A stretch of DNA of 64,000 bases from Eudorina sp. 2006-703-Eu-15 (taxonomy: Eukaryota; Chlorophyta; Chlorophyceae; Chlamydomonadales; Volvocaceae), in NCBI GenBank assembly GCA_003117195.1, contig BDSI01000011.1, positions 410,901 to 474,900 of the forward strand. Reading direction: 5' to 3'. Position numbers and translations under genes: made by a program. The notes under the pieces were generated by a model that saw nothing but the letters and a program-made list of their open reading frames with translations, did no database searches and was not told the DNA's origin. Shown here one piece after another: positions 32,984-44,559 of this stretch; positions within the stretch are counted from its first letter, which is position 1, and each line of letters starts with the position of its first letter.

Positions 32984-35900
32984 ATGGCTGCGTCCTCTTG
33001 TCGCATGCGACCCCTGAGCAGAGTGTTCTGCGCAAGAACCTTGCCGGGGATGTCAGCGCCGCTCCAGTTTGTCGCCGGTGTACATCGACAAGCCCCGTCC
33101 CCTTCACACCCTGGGCACCCGTGCCCACCTCCTCAGCCGCATCCACATCTGCTGTCCCCCGCGTGTTCCAACACGTCCTGGTTGTGCGTCGGCTCCCCAC
33201 GTGCTCCACGACACCTCGCCACGGCCGCCGCATCTGGCGGCGGAGCCTGGGCACCGCCGCTGACGCTACGGAGCCTCACCCGCGCTGCTAGCGCCTCCTC
33301 GGCCGCCGCCGCCCCGCCATCTACGGCGCCCTCAGAGGCGGCGTCCAGGGAAGGTAACGTAACGGCAGTTGCTAAGGTATCACGTCAGATATCCAAGAGG
33401 CGGCGGCAGCAGCAGCCGGGCGTGCAGCACGCCGGGAAGGCGGACTCGGAGGACGCGGTCTTGCTCATCGGCTTCCACCCGGAAGAGGTCGATATCGTAC
33501 GGCAGCAGCTACCGGACGTCGTACACCTGGTGGACGACGCCGCAGGTGATGCTGGCGGCGGCTCCGCCGCCACCTCACTGGTGGATGTCACGTCGAATTC
33601 GTTGCCGTACACCGTCAGCGAGGTGCTTGAGCGCCGCCGTGCGGCGACCGCGGCGGCGGCGGCGGCGGTTGACGGCGCTGCTGCTGTGTCCGCTGGTCGG
33701 GTCGTGCTGCTGGTGGGGCCAGTGGCGCGAGCCCTGGGGGCACAACTGAACGATCTGTTGGCGGAGTGGGGCGTGGTGCCGGCGCTGATCGCCGCCTACC
33801 AGCCCGCGTGAGTGAACCCTGGGTCAACTACCTACTTTCTTGAATACCTACCTACCTACCTACCTAGAAGCTGTGACCGGAGTACGGCCGGAGGTGCCGA
33901 CCCCGGCGTCGGGGTAGGCACCCCGGTGGTGATCCGCCATCCGGGACGGGACAGGAGGAAGCGGGACGGGATGGGGCGCGAATTGGATTCTGTTGTACGG
34001 CCATCAATGCCCCCGACGCCTTCGGTCCTACGGCGGTCATGTTGTAGGGAGACACCCAACCTACCCCCGACCGAACTGCGGGAACAGGCCAGGGGAACGG
34101 CCGCCGTGAATCACATAAGCCTGTCAGAGAGTGTGGCCTCGTGCAATGCAAGGGCAAGTTCCGGCAGTTACGGCGTTACGACATTACGGCGTCACGGCAG
34201 CGCTGCGCCTGAATAGCTCGGACTCTTGAACATCCTTGATTTTTTGCCAAACTCATTCCGCCCGCTGCTCCCCTGGTGGTTGATGGTTGGTGGTTGACAA
34301 CACCAGGCAGCACGCAGGCATGCCGCTAGGCCAGCTGGTGACCTTCCTGCGGGACGCCCACGCTGCGTACTACAGCCTGCTACAGCCGGTCCTCGTGGAG
34401 CCGTTGCCCGAGGCGGCGGCCGCGGGAGACCACGCTGCCGCTACAGCAGCAGCAGCAGATGCTACTGCCTCTTCGTCGGAAGCGGCAGCGGACCACCTGC
34501 GCGTGTTGGAGGACGTCCGTGTCGTGATGAGTGTCGCCATGGACGCGGGGGAGGTCCCCTCCATACACGGTACGGCACGGCACGGCACGGCACTCCGAAA
34601 CCTAGGCGTCTACCCATTTGCAAGGACCCCCCTCTCGGTTTGTGTCATTATGTGAGGCGTTGCATGGCCCCATTCATTGCATCATGTGCCTCCCCACGCT
34701 TCCTCGTGCCCTCTCTCTTCGTTCGTTCCAACCTCGGGATGGTGGCGCCCTTCCCCGCCTTTCATGTGCGCGTCCGCAACACCGCAATTTGGGTATCCAC
34801 CGGCCTCCTAGCCAGCTGAACGCATCTACCCCTGAGCGCCAAAACCCATATCAGCCGGGCTGGGCGTGTCTGGGCTGTTTTTCTTTCCAACCCATATCAG
34901 CTCATGCCGCTCCCCAGTCATGGCTGGACCACCGCCGAAGCCTAGCCCTGCTGGAATCACCATCCTCATCCTCAGCAGCCCCGCTGTCCTGGTTGGTCGC
35001 CCCATCGGATTTCATCCTCAACAACCACCACCGTGGTGCTCCCCCACGCACACATCAGCCCAACCCGCCACCCGGTATCTCACCCCCAGCCCGGGTTCGT
35101 TTCGGGTTTCTTTCTTTTTTCAATTTCACCTTGTTTCTTTTTTTCGATTTCATCCCCTGCACCCGCATGTGCAGGCGAGTACCGACGGGATGCGGGCCAC
35201 GTGGTGGTGCTGGACGGGCTGTTGACGGAGGCGGAGCGGGGGCGGCTGCTGGACTGGCTGACGGCCCCGGGGCACTGCCACGCGGGGCCGCCGCCGGAGG
35301 ATAAGTGGGAGATGGTGTGCGTGGATCGGGAAGGTGGGGCCTGGGAGGGCGGGGCTGGGCGGGGGGCCGAGCCGGTCGGGTCGGCGGGTTGGGTGCGGTT
35401 AGGTCCATGATGTGTGTGTGGTCGATATCTGAGCCGCGAGGGACGAGGATTCCGAGGACTGCGCGTGTGGGTGTACTCGTGCAGGCAGGCAGAGCAGGTT
35501 TGCGTGTCATAGCAAGGAGCACAGCTAAGCCGGGGAAATGCCCGTACGCCACACGACATGACTGTGTCCGTGTGTGTGTGCGTGTGCGGGTGGGTTGTAT
35601 GTGTTTCAACGTGCAGGCGCAAGGCCCACCTGGGGGCTGCAGCCCCAGGTCCTGCAGGCGCTGCGCGACGACCCGCCGCCGCCCGTAGTGGCGCTGCAGA
35701 CCCGACTGGCGGCGCTCTACCCCGAGTACGACATCTGTCACATGCCGGCCGAGCACATCTCCGACGGGTACGGCAGCCGGGGTGCCGACGGCGACGGCGA
35801 CGACACGCCTCTGAGCCCCTTCGTAGGCAACGCGGTCATGGCCCAGGACCCCTGCGCCTGGCACTCTGACGCGGACCCCACCACCGTGCCGCCGCACTCG

Positions 35901-37043
35901 CCCTGGGTGCACAACTTCGGCTACTACCACAACCGCGAGCTGGGGCGCCCGCTGTTCGTCACCATGCTGCTGTACCTGAACGACGTCTGGCCCGAGGACT
36001 ACCACGGTACGGAACTGTACGACAAGGAGGGGAAGGCGGGGGCTCGCGCGTGTGCGTGTTTCAAAAGGGGGGAGGGAGAAGAGGTGTGTGAGCCCCTAGA
36101 CCCTAGACACCCTCCCCCTCGCCCGCCCGCACGTGTGCGCGCGAGTGTGTCCCACACCGTCTCAACGATGTGGCCGTGCGGTTCGACGACGTGTGTCCGT
36201 TGGCACGACGTCCCCCAGCACGGGTCCGTTCTTCGGGTTTATTTCTTTTTCTCAATTTATCCCCCAGCCCCTCGCGGACCACGCCCCTCACCCGTATCGC
36301 CTTTGGTGGTCGTTTCCCGGCTTTTTTCAATAAAGACAGCGAAATCCGTCTCGCCCCTCCCCCGCAGCTGAGACGCTGTTCCTGGACCCGGAGACGCAGC
36401 TGGGGCTGTTTGTGCGGCCGCAGCCGGGCAGGTGGGCCGCTGGCGGGGAAGAGGAAGGACGGGGCTCAAGGGCTGCTCATGCTGCACCCGGGTTGCTGTT
36501 ACCCGCCTGCCGTTGGGCCGTCGCACCAACGGTCCAACGCAACCCCCAAGAAACGCGCCGGCACATATCGATCGACACGCGCACTGCACCAGCCGTCGCA
36601 GGCTCGCGGCCCGCCCGTCTGCTCAACCGCCCGCCCGCCCGCCCGCCTGCTCCACCCGCAGAGTGGTCCTCATGGAGCAGGACCTGCCGCACCGCATCTC
36701 GGCGCCCTCCCTGGAAGCCCCCGGACCCCGGTACTCCCTGGTGTGGAAGCTGGTGCTGGTGCCCAGGCGCACGGGGCCCGCGGCCAATGACAGCGACTGT
36801 CGCCGCTATGGCGGCGACGGCAATGACGACCCGGGGCGCGAGAGCGGCAGCTCCGCTGGGCTGTCGCCCAGCCCCGCGGCCGACGGAGGTCGGGAGCGGT
36901 GGGGCGGCTGCGTGGCGCCGGGCGCGGAGTTCCAGAGCATTTGCCGGCCCGAGTGGGGCGAGCCGGTGCGGATCGGGACGGCCAACCGCCACTGCGGCGT
37001 GCCGGCGTTCCGTCGGGATCGCCAGGGGGCCCCCAGACTTTGA
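32984..37043 (+). CDS. 2-oxoglutarate/Fe(II) oxygenase with long N-terminal region
   Basis: Six exons: 32984-33807, 34307-34569, 35175-35333, 35617-36006, 36368-36431 and 36662-37043. Intron phases 2,1,1,1,2 agree; 693 residues. The start at 32984 gives MAASSCRMRPLSRV, typical of algal plastid transit peptides; the exon stays open further upstream, so the start is not certain. Residues from about 160 to 360 form an unrecognised alpha/beta-looking region (EDAVLLIGFHPEEVDIV, GRVVLLVGPVARALGAQLND) interrupted by Ala/Glu runs. The catalytic half carries the iron site W-H-S-D (His498 and Asp500), the distal histidine in DLPHRIS (His577) and the co-substrate arginine in PRYSLVWKL (Arg590). This is the double-stranded beta-helix dioxygenase fold. 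Substrate is unknown. It lies between the two genes of block A and has no counterpart in block B. Confidence 0.82.
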
Positions 37044-37137
37044 CGGGATGAAAGACAGACAGACGGACAAACAGACGACCGACGGGTGCGCCAAATGGAG
37101 CTGTGCCCCAGGTGCTGTTGGAGCCATCGTGTCGCTT

Positions 37138-37190
37138 GCCGGGGAGAGAAGCTGAGGGAAGCTGAGGGAAGCTGAGGGAAGCTGGGGGTG
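37138..37190 (+). repeat. 11-bp tandem repeat
   Basis: About four copies of AAGCTGAGGGA, downstream of the oxygenase stop codon. Confidence 0.85.
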
Positions 37191-37398
37191 CCTGGATGAC
37201 GTGGGAGGTCAGCGAGCGGCTGACGGCGCGGAGCCGACGGCGCCCTCCCGAACAACAAAGTCATTGGGAGTTGCTGGTGGCGGTGGTGACCCGCGGGTCA
37301 GCAATGGGTAGCTCGCGACCCGTCTGGCGCAGCCCGCCCCCTGATGGCGCTATGAAGGACAAAAAAAAGACTCGGCGGCGAGCGGCGCTACGGGGGTG

Positions 37399-37403
37399 TG
37401 TAA
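37399..37403 (+). terminator. Poly(A) signal TGTAA
   Basis: TGTAA 356 bases after the stop codon of the oxygenase gene, same strand. Confidence 0.45.
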
Positions 37404-39322
37404 CCCATGTCGAGCGTAGCAACGTGCGCGCCGTTGCGGCGAGGACCCGTCCCGACGAACCAACCGTGAAAGTGATGTTTAACGGACGTGCCGTCAGCAA
37501 GCGTTGCGTCGCCGACTGGTGCGCGCGGCTGCAGCTCGCGAGGGTGGTACATGTCTCCGTGTGAAAGCACATTTGCACGGAGGCACTCTCCGGGTCGCCC
37601 GAGGATCTCCGCGGGGGTCTGAGCGCTTTCCGCGGACGGGCGGGCGGGCGGGCTTGTGGGTGGGGCCGACCTGGTCTTGCCCTCGTTGCACGTTTGTTGA
37701 CCCGATCAAATGTGAAGGGCACCCGCTTGCTGCCTGCCCTGCACGTGCACATCCATCATGACAGGTCACCGAACAGGGTTGATGCGCCCGCCGCGCGTAA
37801 TTTTGCCATGGCTTTCAGGCCGGGCAGCTGCGACGCGCGAAGGCTGGCGCTGAGTCGTCACGGGGCGGCGCGCGAGGCGAAAACGCGCGTCTCAAACCCA
37901 AACCCAGCGGCCCGCACGCAGCCGCTAGCTGTTCGCCAGCTGTCCGCCGGCCTTTCTGCGGCCACCTCCATACCGTCAGCTCCGCCGCCAGCTGCACCCA
38001 AGAACCATGTGTAAATCATCCCTGGTCTTGGTCCATACCGTACATACTGAGTTACTGACCCTACAAGCTACAACCGGTCGGTCCGTGCCGCGTTCGCATG
38101 CTGGCACTCGCATGCTGGCACCGACGCAGCGTGTGCCGTCGTTTTGCAGGTCGTTGCAGGTCGTTGCAACCCGCGGCGGACCTCTGCACGTCGATGATCT
38201 TGTCACACCGCGCGCGCCGCTCCGTACATTATGTCGTGTCATGTATATACGTCGTAAAACGATCCAGCCGCGTCAACAGCAAAAGCCGCGGCAGTACGCA
38301 TGTGTGCGGGGAAACCTTGTACGGCAACCGGCACGGGTCCATAGGCATCCTGTTCCATCCAGTTCATCGTTGTCCTGCATGTATCAAACAAGTAAAAAAA
38401 ACACTGCATGGCGCAATCGCTGCGCCATTTCGGATTTGCTCCTGCGCCACATACCCCTGCTGCATGCAATGCATGTCTGCACCATGTCTGCGCGATGCGC
38501 TCGTGCGCAAACCCTGCGCCGTGCCTGCGCCATGCGCTCGTGCGCAACCCCTGCGCCGTGCCTGCGCCATGCGCTCGTGAGCAACCCCTGCGCCGAGCCT
38601 GCGCCATGCGGTCGTGAGCAACCCCTGCGCCGTTGCTGCGCCGTGCTCGCACACTCCCTGCTCATCGCCGAACCCACAAACCCTTGCTTGCCCATCTTCC
38701 ACACCTCCCACACACATACACACACACACCCCTTCACACACGTCCTAAAGAAGGATCGGAACGCAGGCCTCTGTCCTCAGAAACCCACTGCCCGCACCTC
38801 GGGTGCACGACATCCAACCGACCCTGCACCCGGGTGCAGGGTCCGCTACGCAATGCCAGTCAATGCCCGTCTTGGGCGTCACGTACAAGGCGACCTGGAT
38901 GCAGGTGTATATGTGTGAGTATGGTGATGCAAGCGGGCTCACAGTCCCTTGGAATGAAGACGCCCCAGCGCTTCACCGCCCCTGCGCGGACGATGGGCGG
39001 CTCCACGACGGCCGCATACCGGTATACCGCGGCAACGTCGCCAGTTCGCCCGGTGTGGGGTGAGTCCACATGGTGCGTCCGCTGTCTGCTGTTATTGTTA
39101 TCATTAAGGATGTCACAGCGGACCCCGTTGTTGTTGTTGTTCGGCTTCCGTGCGATCCGCACAGGTAGGTCTCAGGTAGAATACCCAAGGGGGCCACGTG
39201 CTCGTACATGTTCAAAGTGTTGGCGATGTTATTTTCCATGATCCGCGCGGCCGCCGCAGACCCCCGAGGCCCCTTCCGCCTTGCGTGCCTCTGACCGCAC
39301 CCACTGAGCGAACTGATGCTGC
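37404..39322. other. Intergenic stretch, minisatellite only
   Basis: No supported gene. The open frames over 38.0-38.9 kb arise from the 37-bp repeat. Confidence 0.4.
38491..38645 (+). repeat. 37-bp tandem repeat, about four copies
   Basis: ATGCGCTCGTGCGCAA-type units start at 38495, 38532, 38569 and 38606 (the last with GGTCGTGAG). Confidence 0.9.
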
Positions 39323-42300
39323 TCATGCCCAGTTGAAGAGGCTGTGCGGGGTGGCCACCACCATGGCTGGCTGGTCCGCGTCACGCATGTAGCTCTGGTG
39401 CACGAACTGCACGTCCACCACCTCCTCCTCCTTGGACCGGATGAAGTAGTCCGTGCACGTGGGCATCCCGCCGTAGCCGATGGTGTCAGTGGCACTGGTC
39501 CGGATCTTGGAGAAGTCCCAAACGACGGAGAACCGCCCGCAGCCCGCCACAATCCAGCGCTCCGAGTGGCCGCCCTCCGTGATCCAGGTGAACTTGCCCT
39601 TGGTGAACTTGGCACCCTGCAGGTAGGTCGGCCGTCGGCCGGCGAGCAGGTGGGCAACAAAACAGTAGGATCCTGAGGGAATGTTTCAGGGACAAGAACA
39701 GGTCATCGCTGCGGGGCACAAGCTCTTACTGATAATAATGAAGCTTATTGCTCGCTCCTGCCGTGATGCGTTACAGCAGAAGCAATCCAGGCGAGGCGAT
39801 GGCCGGCACTCCGATCCCGGCCATCCACAGCTCCAAGCCGGCACTCCGATCCCGGCGACCCCGCCAATGCTCCAAGCGATCCAGCGCCCAGCCCCCAAAG
39901 CGTAGTGGCCCCCCAACGCCAACCCGTTGTAAGTATGCACTAGTGGCCGATAGAGGTGACAGTACCCGTGTTGCACCGAAACAACCGGGGCCCCGCCCCG
40001 GTTACTCCCACCGGAAAACCCTGCACCCGGGGTGAAGAACGAAAAATCCCGGGCGCCAGGGCGCCGTATCCTCGACCGGCCCGCGCAGTGTGGGTGGGTC
40101 GGGGACTAGAGGCCACTGTCCCGGCAGAGGGACACGCCTCGTGGTAAGTCAGAATTACGGCAGTTCACAGAAAGGTGCGCATACGCGCCGCAATAGCCAG
40201 ACCTCCCGACGGTGCCGTACCCCGCCGTACACGGACGCCTCATGCGCCATGCTTCCACGCACCACGTCAGTTCGTTCGCAATAACTCTCCTATCTCTACG
40301 CTTCGCTTGAGAAGTCGAAGCTATTTAAAAACCCTCCAGCTGCCCGTGCGCAGTGCATCCCTTTTCGGGTTCCGCTGTAACGTTCATTCATTCATTCGGT
40401 GCATGTGTTGGACAATCCCACCTTCGTCTTAACCGTGTCCTCGGGCTTGAGCCGCAGAAGCCGCGGCACCGCGCCACGGCCGCCCATGCGGCTCTCGAAG
40501 CCGTTGGCGGCCTTGCCCTTATCGTCGACGTACGTGGTCTTGATCAGCATCAGGTACGCGTCAGTCGTGGCCAGCACCCATTTACCATCGTAGGTCACGT
40601 CGATGGACGTGATGGGCGCCCCAAGGCCGGGGATGGACGTCTTGGCCTGAGTGAGCACCCGACTGTTGTACAGGCGCACGCGGCCGTCCCGTGACCCGAC
40701 TGCCACGAAGCCATCGCCACTGGTGGCCATGCACGTGAAGTTGGTGCCCCGGCTGTAGTCCTTGCCAGCCACGTAGTCGAGGACGGGTGTCGACTGCTGC
40801 ACGACGCCCCGCTTATCGCGCAGGTCCCACCTGCACGCAGGGGTACGGTAGATAGTAAAGGGTTAGACAGCGGTGGAGCCACGCGCGCTGTGAGATAGCA
40901 AGGTGGCGGTATTCGCAAGCACATGTCCTCATGAATGGGGTAAAAAAGAAAGACGGCCCGGACACATCCAGCCCGGCAACAAATGGCGATTCGCCAACGG
41001 GTTGGGGGTTGGCCAGTGCGACAATCAACGGTGGGACGACGAGCTCTATCTGTGAGATAAGGTGGGGCCTTCCGCGCGCACCAGGCTTCCCGGTGGAAGA
41101 TCGACCAGGAACGGCGACGCAAGCAAGGCGGTGGAGGGAAGCGCGAGCGAGCGCGGTGTCCAGTGCCACTGGCTTCAGTTGCCACTGACGACCCACTGGG
41201 GTCCCCTGCCTACTGCCACTGACGACCCGCTGGGGTCCCCTGCCTACTGCCACCCGATCCATGTACCCACAGGTGGTTCCATGAGCATGTCTTACCGCTG
41301 CGCGTTGACACCTACGTCCGCGGATGCTTGCTTGTGAGACCCGGGTGCCTATCAGCCCTACCGGGGGGAACCTACCCGGAACCTGAACGGACCCGAACGG
41401 ACCTGAGCAGGTAGGGTACTTACCGACAGATGCGGTTCTGGTCCAGGCCCAGGAACTGCGAGTGCTCCTCCATCTGAGCCGCCTTGTAGTCAGACCTGAT
41501 GTCCATGATGGGCACGTCCACCGTGTCCTTCTGAAACGTGAACGTGCTGACGATCTTTTCGGCCCCGATGTCCGCATGGTACAGCGTGGTTGGGGTTTTG
41601 GGGGACAGGAGGTTCATGCGCCTCTCCCCCTGGGCCAGGAGCACCCGGGACGGCGTCAAGGCGGCCATGTCGGTTCCCGGCGACTGTGCGAGTGTGAAGG
41701 AGATGCCCTTGTCCTCAACTCCGCCGCCCTTGATATTGCGAAGGACATCGAACTTGCTGCCCCGCAGGAGGTAGTTGTTCTCGCCTGCACGCAGCAGGCG
41801 ATCGGGGTCGGCACCGCGATGGGTTCATCACCCATGTGCACGCGTGGCACGCGTGGTATTAACTCAGGTAACACGATTCACTCGAGGCTTTATGTGTGCA
41901 CGGGCCGGCGCACACTACCAACGCATCAAAGTCCATTGCGGAGGTCTTGAGGCAGCGGACATACCATGGCCGCATGCGCATCAGTTGTTGGATATTGAGG
42001 GGTTGGGGCGGAGGGAGCGGTTCCCGACGCGACGAGCGAGCCATGGAATGCGCGAGTATTCCCGGTCGGGTTCAACGGGGAGCAAGCCCTTATAAGCCTT
42101 GTTGGCAGCGCTGCTCGGCGCGTGCATGCGCATCGGCGCAGAAGATGGGGTCATGAAACATGCAGCGCGATGGGTTGCAGGAGAGCGCAAAGCCGTACGG
42201 TAGGCCTGGGAAGGCCTCTGGGCCCATCGCGCGGTCCCATACCTGAACCCATTACGATGGCCTTGATTGTATCTTCGTTCATGGCGGTCTTCTTCGCGTG

Positions 42301-42907
42301 CGTCTCCTCCAATGTCTCGGGGTTGTAAACCTTTTTGGCAGCTGCCGTTTCCTCCGTACAGGCATCCATTGGCTCGAACACCCGCTCCGCCCTGTCCTTA
42401 GTGAAGAGGACGCCCGCATAATCCTCCATCACCTTAGCACGGCTGGTTTCATCGTTCTCCATTCCATACTGGCTGTAGAAGACAGCGTCGTTCAGCTCAT
42501 CGACAAAAGCGCGACATTGCTCGCCGCTTGGGAATTTAAGGGCGTAGACGATATCCTTTGCGCTGAACGTTACACGGTGCTGCTTCACATCAGAGATGTA
42601 GTCCAGGTTGGCGTCTACGCGAACATCCACATCCCCCTGCCTTATCTCAAGGCAGAATTCTTTTTTCCCACGGCTGGAAGAATCTTCTTTTGCGTCGTAG
42701 AGACGAGGCTTTGCAATTGAACTGACAAGCTCCCAGGAGTCTTGCCTAGACGGGGCGTACTTGTAAAGTTTGATGCCTTCGCCGCCCTCCTGCAAAACCA
42801 TGAAAGAATTAAGTTACTTATAAAAGCTGTGCATGAGCAACCCAGGTGGCCCTGGTGCTCTGCACCACACTGCACCGAATGACACTTGCTTGTTGTGAAG
42901 TTGCCAT
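39323..42907 (-). CDS. VID27: VID27-like WD40/PH-domain protein, copy A, shortened N-terminus
   Basis: Exons right to left: 42907-42890, 42789-42243, 41784-41424, 40830-40422 and 39616-39323; 542 residues from the first in-frame ATG. Exon 1 aligns with the end of copy B exon 1 (NEMATSQQ against NEKATPQK), but the upstream part is decayed and an in-frame stop lies further 5'. The first intron begins GCAAGT, so it appears to be a GC-AG intron; the rest are GT-AG with the same phases as copy B. The N-terminal half (EGGEGIKLYKY, YDAKEDSSS, VTFSAKDIVYALKF) matches the VID27 PH-like region. The second half (ATSGDGFVAVGSRDGRVRLY, DVTYDGKWVLATT, ERWIVAGCGRFSVVWDFSKI) is the VID27 beta-propeller. Yeast VID27 is a cytoplasmic protein of poorly known function. 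Start choice is uncertain. Confidence 0.78.
39752..40352. other. Intron insertion of about 600 bp in VID27 copy A
   Basis: The last intron is 805 bases here but 197 in copy B. The flanks align (GGATCCTGAGGGAATGTTTC on the left, GTGCATGTGTT with GACAAT on the right), so the extra sequence entered copy A or was lost from B. It contains two copies of GGCACTCCGATCCCGGC and no coding sign. GAAGCT on both sides could be a target duplication. Confidence 0.4.
40359..40398 (+). mobile_element. Second short LINE-like tail insertion
   Basis: CCCTTTTCGGGTTCCGCTGT, then AACGTT and an ATTC-repeat tail, flanked by the 6-bp direct repeat GTGCAT (40353-40358 and 40399-40404). Copy B of the same intron has a single GTGCATGTG, so this is an insertion with target duplication. 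It is a near match to 1459-1506. Confidence 0.6.
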
Positions 42908-44559
42908 CTCGTTTGCGTCCAGTGTCCATACAGAATTTATACGGTAATTTGCAAGGAAGTCACAAAAGGGAACCTTCTACAATTCTTTTGGTACGGCACC
43001 TAAAATGCTGCAGCTAAGCGCGCGGCCCGGCGGCCGTGCCTATGTGATTGTCATGTATTGGATCACATCTTGAAGTACGAACGACATTTCCCTCTTTGGG
43101 TCCCTTACTTGACTTCTTGGAGCCTATCTTGGCAACGGCTCGCTAGCTAGTTGGCTCGGCCAGAAGAACTGGCCGACGTCGTGTCTTTTTCACACGCTAA
43201 CATGCTGTCTCGGTATTTTCTTGGAGTACAACGAAGCCATGCAATTCAAGCCAGAAAACGGTGGCGGTAGCGGCGGCAAGTCACATCTGTCTTGTCACAT
43301 TTGGTCACATCAGGACTTGACAGGATCCATGCGTTCAAATAACGCAGAGTCGGGTTATGGGGCAGACGCGATTTCGGACGGATAAACACGTGACATTTGG
43401 TGTTGGTCTAAGAGGTATGTCGACGCTTTTGCCTCGCGGAAAGCGATACGGTATGCCAACCGACGCGCCGCTATGTTTACTTTTTCATTCATCCTTCGAG
43501 ACCGTAGCGCCCAAAGCTACCGCAACTACGATGACTAAGCAACCGCACCGCAGACCTGCTAGGCCCCAACACGTCGGGCCGTGGACCGCAGCAAACGGCC
43601 CGGCCAGAAACCCGCAACCCTCCCAAACCTGCACATCAAACCTGCCCGTCAAGTCAAACCACCTGAAACAATAAACAACATAATCCGACGGCCGCCCGAA
43701 ACCTACCTCACATATCACATACATCACAAATGGTTCCTACACCACACCTTGCTGTACGGGGTCGCCAGGGCAGGCGCAGCCCGACCACTGGCGGTGCCTC
43801 TCCTATCCAACGGGGTCTACCGTAACGTGAATGATGAAAGAAGGCGACCTAGCTGCGACGCAGCTGCTGCTGCTGCTGCGTTCCCACTCCAGAGCACCTT
43901 CAGGCCTCCTCTCCTTGAGCTTCATCTGTTGGCGCAGTGGCCATCAGACCTAACCGCCACATGCAGCAGCGGGCCGCGCGTGGCCGCGCAGGGCACCTCG
44001 GCCCCCCTCCCCATCCGCCAGCAGATTCCCCTCTCCGACGTTGGCCTCGTTCAATCCACATCCGTCTGGCCGAGTAGAGCAAACCCATATCATTCGTACG
44101 ACCCAAAACCTATTTCTTCTTGCTTGAGAATGAATCACCAAATCAAGCCCATGAAATGAAACACATGACTTGAATATATCCTGAAGAATGCATATCCTGC
44201 CGTTCTGCATTCCGCCGCTCTCATCCCTCGCAGTCCTCGAACCCGCGCCCCTCAACTGTTCGGCCCCTCACTGTACGGCCACATCCTATACTGCACCCTG
44301 ACGCGCGGTTCTTATCCCTTGTCTCTCTCCTTGGCACTCTCCCTTTCCCTCTCCTCTCTCGCTCTCTCAGTCTGACACACCCTTGCACTCCCAAACTCTT
44401 CAGGTCCACGCACTCGCGATGTTCATAATGAACACCGTTCCATCTGTCGTACAGTACGGTACAACTTCATCCCCCACCGGCAAATCCCAGCGGCACCTCT
44501 AGAGGCAATAATACTATCAGCATTATCAGTGTGCCTGGTCTCACACCTGTCTGATGGTT
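42908..44559. other. Junction between duplicated blocks
   Basis: Decayed upstream part of VID27 copy A (about 42908-42990), then sequence without a supported gene up to the copy B dioxygenase stop codon. This is where the boundary of the tandem duplication should lie. Confidence 0.4.

Noticed and set aside
32939..33811. Single-exon reading of the 290-residue frame as a complete gene
   Set aside because: A GTGAGT donor lies just before the apparent stop, and the phase matches the next exons of the oxygenase gene.
38007..38918. 303-residue open frame with Cys/Ala/Met-rich repeats
   Set aside because: Its repetitive part is the 37-bp minisatellite read in frame. No splice sites, promoter or domain support it.
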